Made by a program: the position numbers and the translations under genes | The notes under the pieces: model-generated | Databases searched by the model: none | Told to the model about the DNA's origin: nothing | What the model saw: the letters and a program-made list of their open reading frames with translations, nothing else | NCBI GenBank assembly: GCA_003476475.1 | Contig: DMUD01000273.1 | Span: forward strand, 392 to 11,428 | DNA length: 11,037 bases | Direction: 5' to 3' | Source: Cytophagales bacterium | Lineage (GTDB): Bacteria > Bacteroidota > Bacteroidia > Cytophagales > UBA9547 | Part shown: positions 1 to 6,787 of the stretch, piece after piece | Position numbering within the stretch: position 1 is the stretch's first letter | Layout: each line of letters opens with the position of its first letter

Positions 1-158
1 TCGACGTTCGGGTACAGCTTGCGGGCGATGAAGTAGTCGTCCTTGAGGGCGATTTCTTCGAGCCGCTGCGCGAGCTCGAGCAGCGGGTTGTCGGCGCGGC
101 CCATCTTCGCGAGCACCTTGTGGCACATCTCGCGGATGATCTTGGCGCGCGGGTCGAA
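1..158. other. High-GC block inside gltA, possible chimeric or recombined segment
   Basis: Bases 1-160 are about 63% G+C by hand count, against about 42% for the next 60 bases and similarly AT-leaning sequence in the rest of the window. In the 52 codons at 3-158, 50 end in G or C; only two GAA codons do not. Just upstream in the gene the codons are A/T-ending in the Bacteroidota manner. The reading frame and the citrate synthase protein sequence continue without a break, and the switch sits in the strongly conserved HRVYKNFDPRA region. This could be a metagenome assembly chimera joined through conserved sequence, or a real recombination event. Confidence 0.75.
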
Positions 159-1094
159 ATTTTTGTACACGCGGTGTCCAAAGCCCATCAAACGGAAAGG
201 ATCGTTTTTATCCTTAGCCTTGGCAATCCATTTTTTGGTATCGCCACCATCGGCTTTTATTTGGTCTAGCATCTCAATCACTTCTTGGTTGGCCCCACCA
301 TGCAGCGGCCCCCACAAAGCGTTGATACCTGCCGAAATAGAACCGTACAAACTGGCTTGCGAAGAGCCCACTATGCGTACGGTAGAAGTAGAACAATTTT
401 GTTCGTGGTCGGCGTGCAATATCAGAAGTTTATTCAATGCGTCCGACACCACAGGGTCTACATCGTATCTCTCGGTAGGGTTGGCAAACATCATGTGCAT
501 GAAATTGGCACAATACTCAAGACTTCGAATGGGGTAATTGACCGGACGACCTTTCGATTTTTTATAGGCCCATGCCACCATGGTAGGCATTTTGGCAATC
601 AAACGAATGATAGAATCGTTGATGGCTTTTTCGGAAGCATTGGGGTTAAGCGATTCGGGATAAAATGCCGTAAGCGAGCAAACCAATGACGACAACACGC
701 CCATAGGGTGGGCATAAGAAGGAAAACCGTTCAAGATGGTTTTCACATCTTCGTGTATCATGGAATGGTCGTCTATCGACTTGTCGAAGGCGGCATATTG
801 TTCTTTGGTAGGCAATTCGCCATAAATAAGCAAATAGGCTACTTCCAAAAAGTTCGATTTTTCGGCCAACTGTTCGATAGGGTAACCGCGATAGCTCAAG
901 ATACCTTCTTCGCCATCCAAAAAAGTGATGGCACTTTTTGTAACACCAGTGTTTTTGTAGCCCACATCGTAGGTGATGTAGCCAGTCATGTCACGCAATT
1001 TGGCTATGTCTATGGCTTTTTCTTTTTCTGTTCCTTCAATGACGGGCAATTCATAGGTTTTGCCTTCAAGGATAATTTGCGCTGAATTGGACAT
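1..1094 (-). CDS. gltA: Citrate synthase, C-terminus cut by the left edge
   Basis: This enzyme condenses oxaloacetate and acetyl-CoA to citrate at the entry of the TCA cycle in the cytoplasm. Reverse-strand translation from the ATG at 1094 begins MSNSAQIILEGKTYELPVIE and stays open to base 1, giving 364 full codons plus two bases; family members are usually about 430 residues. The active-site histidines are visible: H265 in LWGPLHGGANQEV and H307 in MGFGHRVYKNFDPRA. The third catalytic residue, the Asp of KLYPNVD, is codon 365, of which only the first two bases (GA) are inside the window. SYRGYPIEQLAEKS near residue 70 is also typical. There is no Shine-Dalgarno motif before the ATG, which is usual in Bacteroidota. 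The gene diverges from the nucleoid-associated protein gene. Codons 313-364 have a very different composition from the rest (see the separate entry). The identity is firm; what is uncertain is whether the 3' part belongs to the same genome. Confidence 0.96.
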   Translation of the reverse strand, partial: MSNSAQIILEGKTYELPVIEGTEKEKAIDIAKLRDMTGYITYDVGYKNTGVTKSAITFLDGEEGILSYRGYPIEQLAEKSNFLEVAYLLIYGELPTKEQYAAFDKSIDDHSMIHEDVKTILNGFPSYAHPMGVLSSLVCSLTAFYPESLNPNASEKAINDSIIRLIAKMPTMVAWAYKKSKGRPVNYPIRSLEYCANFMHMMFANPTERYDVDPVVSDALNKLLILHADHEQNCSTSTVRIVGSSQASLYGSISAGINALWGPLHGGANQEVIEMLDQIKADGGDTKKWIAKAKDKNDPFRLMGFGHRVYKNFDPRAKIIREMCHKVLAKMGRADNPLLELAQRLEEIALKDDYFIARKLYPNV

Positions 1095-1331
1095 GAGTAG
1101 TACGTTTTTTTAGCGTTTCTGTAATATCAAGGCTGAAATATGACAAAAAAAATGCTTTTATGGAAATAAAGAACCGTTTTTCGATAGGAAAGGAATTAAA
1201 AATAGTACGAAAAAATGCGTTGTATCTCTTAAAACCATAAAGGAATACTAAAAAATAACCCTTCACAAAGCGCCATGTATTTGTTAAAATAAAGGATTAT
1301 GATGTGATTCGTATTTTAATCTACCTCTTTC
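1095..1331. promoter_or_regulatory. Divergent AT-rich spacer between gltA and the nucleoid-associated protein gene
   Basis: This 237-bp stretch separates two divergently transcribed genes and so must contain the promoters of both. It is rich in A and T runs. I searched both strands by eye for the Bacteroidota promoter pattern (TTG near -33, TAnnTTTG near -7) and found no convincing pair; the nearest is a one-mismatch TGTATTTG at 1276-1283 on the plus strand with no TTG at the right distance. A 66-codon minus-strand ORF crossing this region looks like chance. Confidence 0.4.
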
Positions 1332-2381
1332 ATGTTCGATTTTTCCAACGCCCAACTAGAACAGATAGCCGCCCATTTTGTAGGAAACCAAACACTTGAA
1401 GAGGAATTGAGGCTTTCAAGCCAACCCATCAAAGATTTGGACGAAAGCGTATTGTCTTTGCTACAACAATATTTCACGCATCCCTTTAAAAATACAGGAG
1501 TTTATTTTCATTTAACGCACGAAAGCGATTTGAAACTAAACGAAGTTTATGCCTACGCAAGCGAGCTTTTTGAGAATAAGGAAACATTTTTTGAACAATC
1601 GCGGAAATTGGCTAAACATTTATACCAAAAATCGACACACCCAAAAATAAAAGCAGGCGACCTGTATGTGGCCTATTTTTCGGGATGCATGAGCGAAGAG
1701 GATACCGTAGATTGTATCGGGATTTTCAAATCGGAGACCAAAGAAAAATACCTAAAAGTATACCAGCAACAAAACGACTACGAAGTGCAAGCCGACGAGG
1801 GGATAAATATTCATAAAATGGACAAAGGTTGCCTCATTTTCAATACCGAAAAAGAAAAAGGGTATTTGATAATGTTGGTAGACCATATGAACAAACAAGA
1901 AGGCGCTCAGTATTGGAAAGAGGAATTTTTGCAGGTGAGACCCCGCGAAGACAGCTATTTTCACACACAAGGCTACATGAAAATGTACCATCATTTTGTA
2001 CAAGATAAGCTTAAGTTGGAGTACGATATTTCCAAACCCGACGAAATAGACATCAAAAACCGAACCTTGGGATTTTTTAAGGAAAAAGAAGCGTTTGATT
2101 TTCAAGAATTTGCCGAAGAAGTCATCCAACAACCCGAAATCATAGACAAATTTCGTGACTACAAGCAAGAATATCAGGAAAAACACGACACCACTTATGC
2201 CGATGAGTTCAGCATTTCGGACAAGGCTGTCAAAAAACAATCAAAAGTGTTCAAGAGTATCATAAAACTCGACAAGAACTTCCACATATACGTGCATGGC
2301 AACCGCAACTACATAGAACGGGGCACCGACGAAGCCACAGGAATGAATTTTTACCGATTACTATTTGTGGAAGAAAATTGA
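1332..2381 (+). CDS. Nucleoid-associated protein, NdpA/YejK (NA37) family
   Basis: The 349-residue product resembles the NdpA/YejK nucleoid-associated family, whose E. coli member (about 335 residues) is a cytoplasmic nucleoid protein of poorly defined role. Recognition rests on overall pattern: a mixed alpha/beta N-terminal half with KAGDLYVAYFSGC near residue 108, a charged middle, and a C-terminal stretch from about residue 310 containing IIKLDKNFHIYVHGNRNYIE, which matches the ending I know from Bacteroidota members. There is no signal peptide or membrane segment. ATG at 1332 is the first start after an in-frame TAA at 1317-1319, so the start is well fixed; the upstream bases are pyrimidine-rich with no Shine-Dalgarno motif. 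The flippase gene starts 6 bp after the stop, so the two are probably co-transcribed, although no functional link between them is known to me. Confidence 0.8.
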   Translation: MFDFSNAQLEQIAAHFVGNQTLEEELRLSSQPIKDLDESVLSLLQQYFTHPFKNTGVYFHLTHESDLKLNEVYAYASELFENKETFFEQSRKLAKHLYQKSTHPKIKAGDLYVAYFSGCMSEEDTVDCIGIFKSETKEKYLKVYQQQNDYEVQADEGINIHKMDKGCLIFNTEKEKGYLIMLVDHMNKQEGAQYWKEEFLQVRPREDSYFHTQGYMKMYHHFVQDKLKLEYDISKPDEIDIKNRTLGFFKEKEAFDFQEFAEEVIQQPEIIDKFRDYKQEYQEKHDTTYADEFSISDKAVKKQSKVFKSIIKLDKNFHIYVHGNRNYIERGTDEATGMNFYRLLFVEEN

Positions 2382-2387
2382 TTGCAG

Positions 2388-3845
2388 ATGGGAGTATTGA
2401 AAAAACTAGCAAGCGAAACGGTCATTTATGGACTGAGTAGCATCGTAGGGCGATTCCTAAACTATTTATTAGTGCCCTTTTACACGGCAGTTTTCATGCC
2501 AGAAGAATATGGAATTGTGACAGAATTGTACTCCTATGCAGCCTTTCTGAACGTGGTTTTTACCTATGGCATGGAAACCACCTATTTTCGCCATTGCAAC
2601 AGGGCGGGCTCAGACACCGATAAAGTTTTTTATGAAATACAGTCGATGGTGCTGTTTTCTACCCTTCTACTCAGTTTGCCCGTCATCATTTTTTCGAATA
2701 ACATCGCGGCCCTGCTACAACACCCTGGCAAGGGCGATTTGATTGTTTGGCTTATTTTGACGATTGCCATTGATGCCATTTTGGCTTTGAATTTTGCCCG
2801 TTTGCGTCAAGAAAAGAAAGCCAAAAAATTTGCCTTGATCAAAATAACTAATATTCTAGTCAACATCGGCTTGAATATTTTCCTTTTGGTAATAAGCGTA
2901 CAATACCTAAGCCATACATTTCTGAGCAAAGACGTTCGTTTGGTATTTGTGGCCAACTTTTTTGCCAATATATTTCAGATAGTGTTTTTCGGTCGCTACT
3001 TTACAAACTGGAGATGGCCTAGATTAAATTGGCAAACAGTCAAACCGTATCTTTTGTACGGAATGCCGCTTCTTGTAATGGGGCTGGCAGGCATGACCAA
3101 TGAAGTAATAGACAGGATTATGCTTAAATTTTTGTTGCCCAATGACTTCTACACAGGCAAATCGGCATTGGCAGCTGTAGGCATATACGGCGCATGTTAC
3201 AAACTTTCGATATTCATGAGCTTGGGCATACAGGCTTTTCGGTATGCCTCCGAACCTTTCTTTTTTGCAAAAGCATTGGACAAGGATTCCCCGACACTAT
3301 ACGCCAAGGTAATGCATTGGTTTGTGTGGGTGTGTGCAGGTGTTTTAATTTTCATAAGTCTTAACCTCGACTGGATTCAATTTGTGCTACGCAGCCCCGA
3401 ATACCGCGAAGGTTTAGTGGTAGTGCCACTGCTTTTGGCGGCCAACATGTTTTTGGGTATTTATTACAACCTATCTATTTGGTACAAACTCACCGACAAA
3501 ACACAATATGGAATGTACATAAGTTTGGTTGGTGCAGTGGTCACAATAGGCCTTAATATAGCGCTTGTACCTATTTTGGGCTACGTAGGCAGTGCCTGGG
3601 CTACCTTGGGCTGTTATTTGCTAATGGCACTTGGAAGCTACGTGTTCGGACAAAAACATTATCCTATACCCTACGATTTAACATTTGTATTGGCAACGCT
3701 ACTAGTAAGCATAACAGCATCTGTCACTCTTTGGGAGTATATTCCCTACAGCCACAAATTCACTTCAATTGTATTGAAGAATTTACTGGCAACGGGACTT
3801 GTAAGTGCACTGTTTTTACTTGGCAAAAAACTAAAATCCTTTTGA
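2388..3845 (+). CDS. Wzx-like oligosaccharide/lipopolysaccharide flippase (MATE/MVF-type membrane protein)
   Basis: This is a 485-residue integral inner-membrane protein, predicted to flip lipid-linked oligosaccharides across the cytoplasmic membrane for surface polysaccharide or LPS assembly. The N-terminus (ETVIYGLSSIVGRFLNYLLV, then FMPEEYGIVTELYSYAAF) is typical of the polysaccharide biosynthesis/flippase family, and the length fits. Roughly twelve to fourteen hydrophobic segments run through to the C-terminus, with short basic loops such as RLRQEKKAKK near residue 141. The open frame also allows a TTG start at 2382, but the ATG at 2388, 6 bp after the stop of the preceding gene, is preferred. 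No glycosyltransferases lie in the window, so the substrate is unknown. The TGA (3843-3845) directly abuts the stop codon of the convergent OmpA-family gene, and the last codons form part of a predicted terminator for that opposite operon. Confidence 0.88.
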   Translation: MGVLKKLASETVIYGLSSIVGRFLNYLLVPFYTAVFMPEEYGIVTELYSYAAFLNVVFTYGMETTYFRHCNRAGSDTDKVFYEIQSMVLFSTLLLSLPVIIFSNNIAALLQHPGKGDLIVWLILTIAIDAILALNFARLRQEKKAKKFALIKITNILVNIGLNIFLLVISVQYLSHTFLSKDVRLVFVANFFANIFQIVFFGRYFTNWRWPRLNWQTVKPYLLYGMPLLVMGLAGMTNEVIDRIMLKFLLPNDFYTGKSALAAVGIYGACYKLSIFMSLGIQAFRYASEPFFFAKALDKDSPTLYAKVMHWFVWVCAGVLIFISLNLDWIQFVLRSPEYREGLVVVPLLLAANMFLGIYYNLSIWYKLTDKTQYGMYISLVGAVVTIGLNIALVPILGYVGSAWATLGCYLLMALGSYVFGQKHYPIPYDLTFVLATLLVSITASVTLWEYIPYSHKFTSIVLKNLLATGLVSALFLLGKKLKSF

Positions 3846-3869
3846 TTATTTGTTAATGTCTAAAGGATT
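3835..3869 (-). terminator. Predicted intrinsic terminator of the minus-strand T9SS operon
   Basis: An 8-bp perfect inverted repeat pairs AATCCTTT at 3835-3842 with AAAGGATT at 3862-3869, enclosing 19 bases that contain a second short stem (ATTA 3845-3848 with TAAT 3854-3857). On the minus strand the hairpin is followed directly by a T-rich run, TTTTAGTTTTTTG (3834 downwards), as in a Rho-independent terminator. On the plus strand the hairpin is followed by A-rich sequence without a T-run, so it should act on the minus strand only. It spans both stop codons of the converging genes. The stem is AT-rich and therefore modest in strength. Confidence 0.5.
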
Positions 3870-5795
3870 AAAATCGACAGGTATTTCAGCTCCTTCTTTA
3901 ATCTCAATTTTCTTTTTGTAAAACAATTTTGGGTCATCGACATTAAGAACGACAAATTCAACCCTTCTGTTCAAACCCCTACCTTCAGGAGTTAAATTAC
4001 TTTCAATTGGCCTGGTTTCACCATACCCTTTAGCATGAATGATGTTCTTTACACCTTTGCTCTTCAGATACTGCATCACAGAATTTGCTCGCCTTTGCGA
4101 CAAGGCTAAGTTATAAGCGTCATTACCCATGGCATCTGTATGTCCAGCAATTTCCACCTCCAAGTGGGGTGATTCGTCCATCATATCTGCAATACGGTCA
4201 AGTTCCCAATGTGAATAGTTTTCTAATATGTGGCTATTGTATTTAAATAAAATATTTTTTATGGTAAAAGTTAATCCAACCTCTATCTTAGGTAAATAAA
4301 ATTGATTGTTTGTCCTGCCTATTTGTTCAATCGTGGACATGTCTATTTCGTTAGAATCTTTTAGATAGCCTTCAGAACGTATAGAATAAGTATATTTTCC
4401 ATTTGCAACATATACCTTAAAAATAGAATCTGGATGAGCACTTATATTAGAAGAATACACAATACTACCTGTTGCTTTACTATAAACAATAACACTTGCT
4501 GGAATTGGAGTGGTAGAGTCTTTGGCACTATATACCTTGCCAAAGAATGCAGGTAGAATACTTAACCTATAATCTTTAATCAACTTTCTTCTACCAGGTT
4601 TGGCATTGGCCAATTGGATGGTATCGTAAATGGTCTTATGGTCAGGCGCTTCTATCACCACCACCACAGATTTTCTTCCCATTAATTCTCTTACAAGAGG
4701 CCTCGTAGTATCAGAAACAGAAATAGAATCAGAAATTTTGTCTTCCAAGGTAATAAACTTCACTTTTGCTGCCATTTGTTTGTTGTAATACTTACTGTTA
4801 ATTGTGGCAGTTAATTGTAAAATGGGATCGGGTTCCTTCAATTTAATCCTGACGATATCGGAATATAAGTTTGAATCTTTATTGCCGCCAAAATGATGCG
4901 ATAAATAAACATAATTGCCAGATTGAGGAACAGAGAAATAAAGATTGTCGTCAGGTGTGTTAAATGGTGCACCCAAAAGAATGGGTTTCGACCAATTAGT
5001 CCAACTATCGTCGAGGCGTTTGGATTCGTAAATATCTAACTTGCCAAATGACCCTTTATGCCCATTGGAAGAAAAATAAATGGATTTTCCATTGGGCGCT
5101 ATAAAAGCGGTGGCTTCAATACCCTTTGTATTTATTACTTTACCTATATTCACGGGTTTGGAATACTTGTAAGGTTTAATTTTAAAACTCACGTAAATAT
5201 CTTGTTGTCCATAAGTGTCTTTTGGTTGCGTAATAGCCATAAGTAGCACTTCCTCGTCGGGTGTTAAATCGAAAGAGCACAAATCTCTATTTTTATACTG
5301 TTTGATTTTAATTGACTTTGGAAAACTCCATTTGCCATCAGCTTGCAACTCACTCATTGAAATACCGAGGCCACTTGTTTTATTTTTATAATAACGATTA
5401 TGCAACAAAAGTTTTTTTCCGTCATTCGACACCCAATGCACCATGTTATCTCCGTAATCATTTATGGGTTCCGGCATATGTTCAGCAGGACCCCAAGTAC
5501 TATCTTTCAGGTTTAAGCGAGAAACCCAAATATCACGCGTATTCCTAAAATTCATAGGATCCTTTACTTTAAAGAAATATAACGTTTTACCATCTGGCGA
5601 AACCCGTGCGCCGGCAGATTTGTGCCCTTTGTTTACATTAGGGCCAAGATTATCAATAAAATAATATATCGAGTCTGAATCGATATGAATTGTGTCTTTG
5701 CTATACATTTCGGGATGTATATGACGTTTTGGCTTTTGGGCAAAGACAATGATGCTAAAAAAAGAAAAAAGGAAAAGTAAAGATATTTTTTTCAT
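3846..5795 (-). CDS. OmpA-family protein with PD40 propeller repeats and a peptidoglycan-binding domain
   Basis: This 649-residue exported protein probably tethers an outer-membrane or surface complex to peptidoglycan. From the ATG at 5795 it starts MKKISLLFLFSFFSIIVFAQ, a signal peptide with no lipobox cysteine. A beta-propeller-like region (about 60-300) shows PD40-type motifs: RVSPDGKTLYFF (64-75), VSNDGKKLLL (122-131), LTPDEEVLLM (177-186), IAPNGKSIYFSSNG (232-245) and a weaker VPQSGNYVYLSHH. A carboxypeptidase-regulatory-like segment follows (about 418-480, beginning FFGKVYSAKDS). The OmpA-like domain covers about 507-615 and includes the key Asp554 in GHTDAMGNDAYN and Arg569 in LSQRRANSV, spaced 15 apart as in diaminopimelate-binding OmpA proteins. 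A 34-residue tail follows. Domain order recalls T9SS PorE but lacks the TPR region. An upstream in-frame TTG (5810) is less likely. It lies 18 bp after the PorP/SprF-like gene and is last in the operon. Confidence 0.9.
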   Translation of the reverse strand: MKKISLLFLFSFFSIIVFAQKPKRHIHPEMYSKDTIHIDSDSIYYFIDNLGPNVNKGHKSAGARVSPDGKTLYFFKVKDPMNFRNTRDIWVSRLNLKDSTWGPAEHMPEPINDYGDNMVHWVSNDGKKLLLHNRYYKNKTSGLGISMSELQADGKWSFPKSIKIKQYKNRDLCSFDLTPDEEVLLMAITQPKDTYGQQDIYVSFKIKPYKYSKPVNIGKVINTKGIEATAFIAPNGKSIYFSSNGHKGSFGKLDIYESKRLDDSWTNWSKPILLGAPFNTPDDNLYFSVPQSGNYVYLSHHFGGNKDSNLYSDIVRIKLKEPDPILQLTATINSKYYNKQMAAKVKFITLEDKISDSISVSDTTRPLVRELMGRKSVVVVIEAPDHKTIYDTIQLANAKPGRRKLIKDYRLSILPAFFGKVYSAKDSTTPIPASVIVYSKATGSIVYSSNISAHPDSIFKVYVANGKYTYSIRSEGYLKDSNEIDMSTIEQIGRTNNQFYLPKIEVGLTFTIKNILFKYNSHILENYSHWELDRIADMMDESPHLEVEIAGHTDAMGNDAYNLALSQRRANSVMQYLKSKGVKNIIHAKGYGETRPIESNLTPEGRGLNRRVEFVVLNVDDPKLFYKKKIEIKEGAEIPVDFNPLDINK

Positions 5796-5813
5796 ATATT
5801 TTAATCGCAATAA

Positions 5814-6767
5814 TTACCAGAAATAAGAGTGTGAACTGGGAACTTTCTTATTGGGAATATGAAAGCCTACAAGAATTTCATGAGAACCAGAGTTGTGCTT
5901 ATTTAATTCAGAAATTGAATAGTCATAAGAATACCCAATATCGATACGTCGGTCGATTGTCATGCCCAACAAGGTAACAAAAGCATCCTTGTTACGATAA
6001 GACATCCCAAACCACATTTTATCACGATAACGAAGTTTGGTGTTCAAATCGAATTGTATGGGAGCTGGAGAAAGTCCTTTTACTAAAAAAGATGGAACTA
6101 AAGCCCATTTTTCATCCAACTTAATTTTATAACCAGCTGTAAAAAAATAATGACGGTTAAGTCGACTGTTAGACGTCGTTACGTCATTAAATTTAATCTT
6201 ATTGTCAAAAACTTGCAGAATAGAGAAGCCAACATATAAATGACGACTATATAGCCAACCGCCAATACTACCGTCGGGTGAAATAGTAGATAAATTACCA
6301 CTAGTCACATTGTCGGTTTGATTATCGGAAAACCTGAGTTTACTCTTATCTATATTGTAATTTTGGAATCCTAGAAAGGTTCCCATAGAAAACACTAACT
6401 TGTTGCTGATAGGCAAGTGAAAGGCATAAGAGCCATACATTTTATATTTAGTCAAAGGTCCCGTTCCTTCCCCAGTGGCAAAACCTCCTAGTCCATGCCA
6501 TGGCAGAGGTTTTATATCATCAAATTCAGGTTTATTTTTTCGGATAGGCGTATGATAGGTGGCAAAAAAATTGCGAGGAGCATCGTCCACTCCTACCCAT
6601 TGCGCGCGAAATCCAATTTTGGTATCCATATAGTCTTCTGTACCAGTCACACCAGGATTTATAAGCAACTGATTGAACATATACATACTGTACTGTGACT
6701 CTTGTTGTGCACTAGACTGCAGATAAAAGCACATCAAACAAAATATTGGTAAAAGCTTCTTGGGCAT
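5814..6767 (-). CDS. PorP/SprF-family type IX secretion outer-membrane protein
   Basis: The 317-residue product belongs to the PorP/SprF family of Bacteroidota outer-membrane beta-barrel proteins, which work with the type IX secretion system. In Flavobacterium johnsoniae, SprF is needed for secretion of the adjacent giant adhesin SprB, and many type B cargo proteins have such a neighbour. Residues 1-20 (MPKKLLPIFCLMCFYLQSSA) form a signal peptide. The mature N-terminus carries the family signature: QYSMYMFNQLLINPGVTG (25-42) then FRAQWVG (53-59) and a later YHTPI. The remainder is alternating amphipathic strands ending in DIGYSYDYSISEL and a final aromatic residue (Trp), as in outer-membrane barrels. 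It sits 20 bp downstream of the giant cargo gene and 18 bp upstream of the OmpA-family gene, so the three very likely form one operon. The start is preceded by A/T-rich sequence only. Confidence 0.93.
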   Translation of the reverse strand: MPKKLLPIFCLMCFYLQSSAQQESQYSMYMFNQLLINPGVTGTEDYMDTKIGFRAQWVGVDDAPRNFFATYHTPIRKNKPEFDDIKPLPWHGLGGFATGEGTGPLTKYKMYGSYAFHLPISNKLVFSMGTFLGFQNYNIDKSKLRFSDNQTDNVTSGNLSTISPDGSIGGWLYSRHLYVGFSILQVFDNKIKFNDVTTSNSRLNRHYFFTAGYKIKLDEKWALVPSFLVKGLSPAPIQFDLNTKLRYRDKMWFGMSYRNKDAFVTLLGMTIDRRIDIGYSYDYSISELNKHNSGSHEILVGFHIPNKKVPSSHSYFW

Positions 6768-6787
6768 TGTATTATTTTAAACAAAAA

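Noticed and set aside
43..1085. Three plus-strand ORFs (43-537, 285-689, 708-1085)
   Set aside because: They lie antisense to citrate synthase, whose protein is clearly recognisable on the minus strand; their translations look like no protein family.
1066..1266. A 66-codon minus-strand ORF in the gltA upstream spacer
   Set aside because: It is out of frame with and overlaps the gltA start, and is low-complexity, Phe/Lys-rich translation of AT-rich spacer.
1752..2240. A 162-codon minus-strand ORF
   Set aside because: It is wholly antisense to the nucleoid-associated protein gene; its hydrophobic look comes from reading Lys/Glu-rich codons backwards.
2382..2384. TTG at 2382 as the start of the flippase
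   Set aside because: An ATG two codons downstream (2388) is the more usual start and leaves the family N-terminus intact.
5796..5810. TTG at 5810 as the start of the OmpA-family protein
   Set aside because: It would put five extra residues before a standard MKK signal peptide starting at the ATG at 5795.
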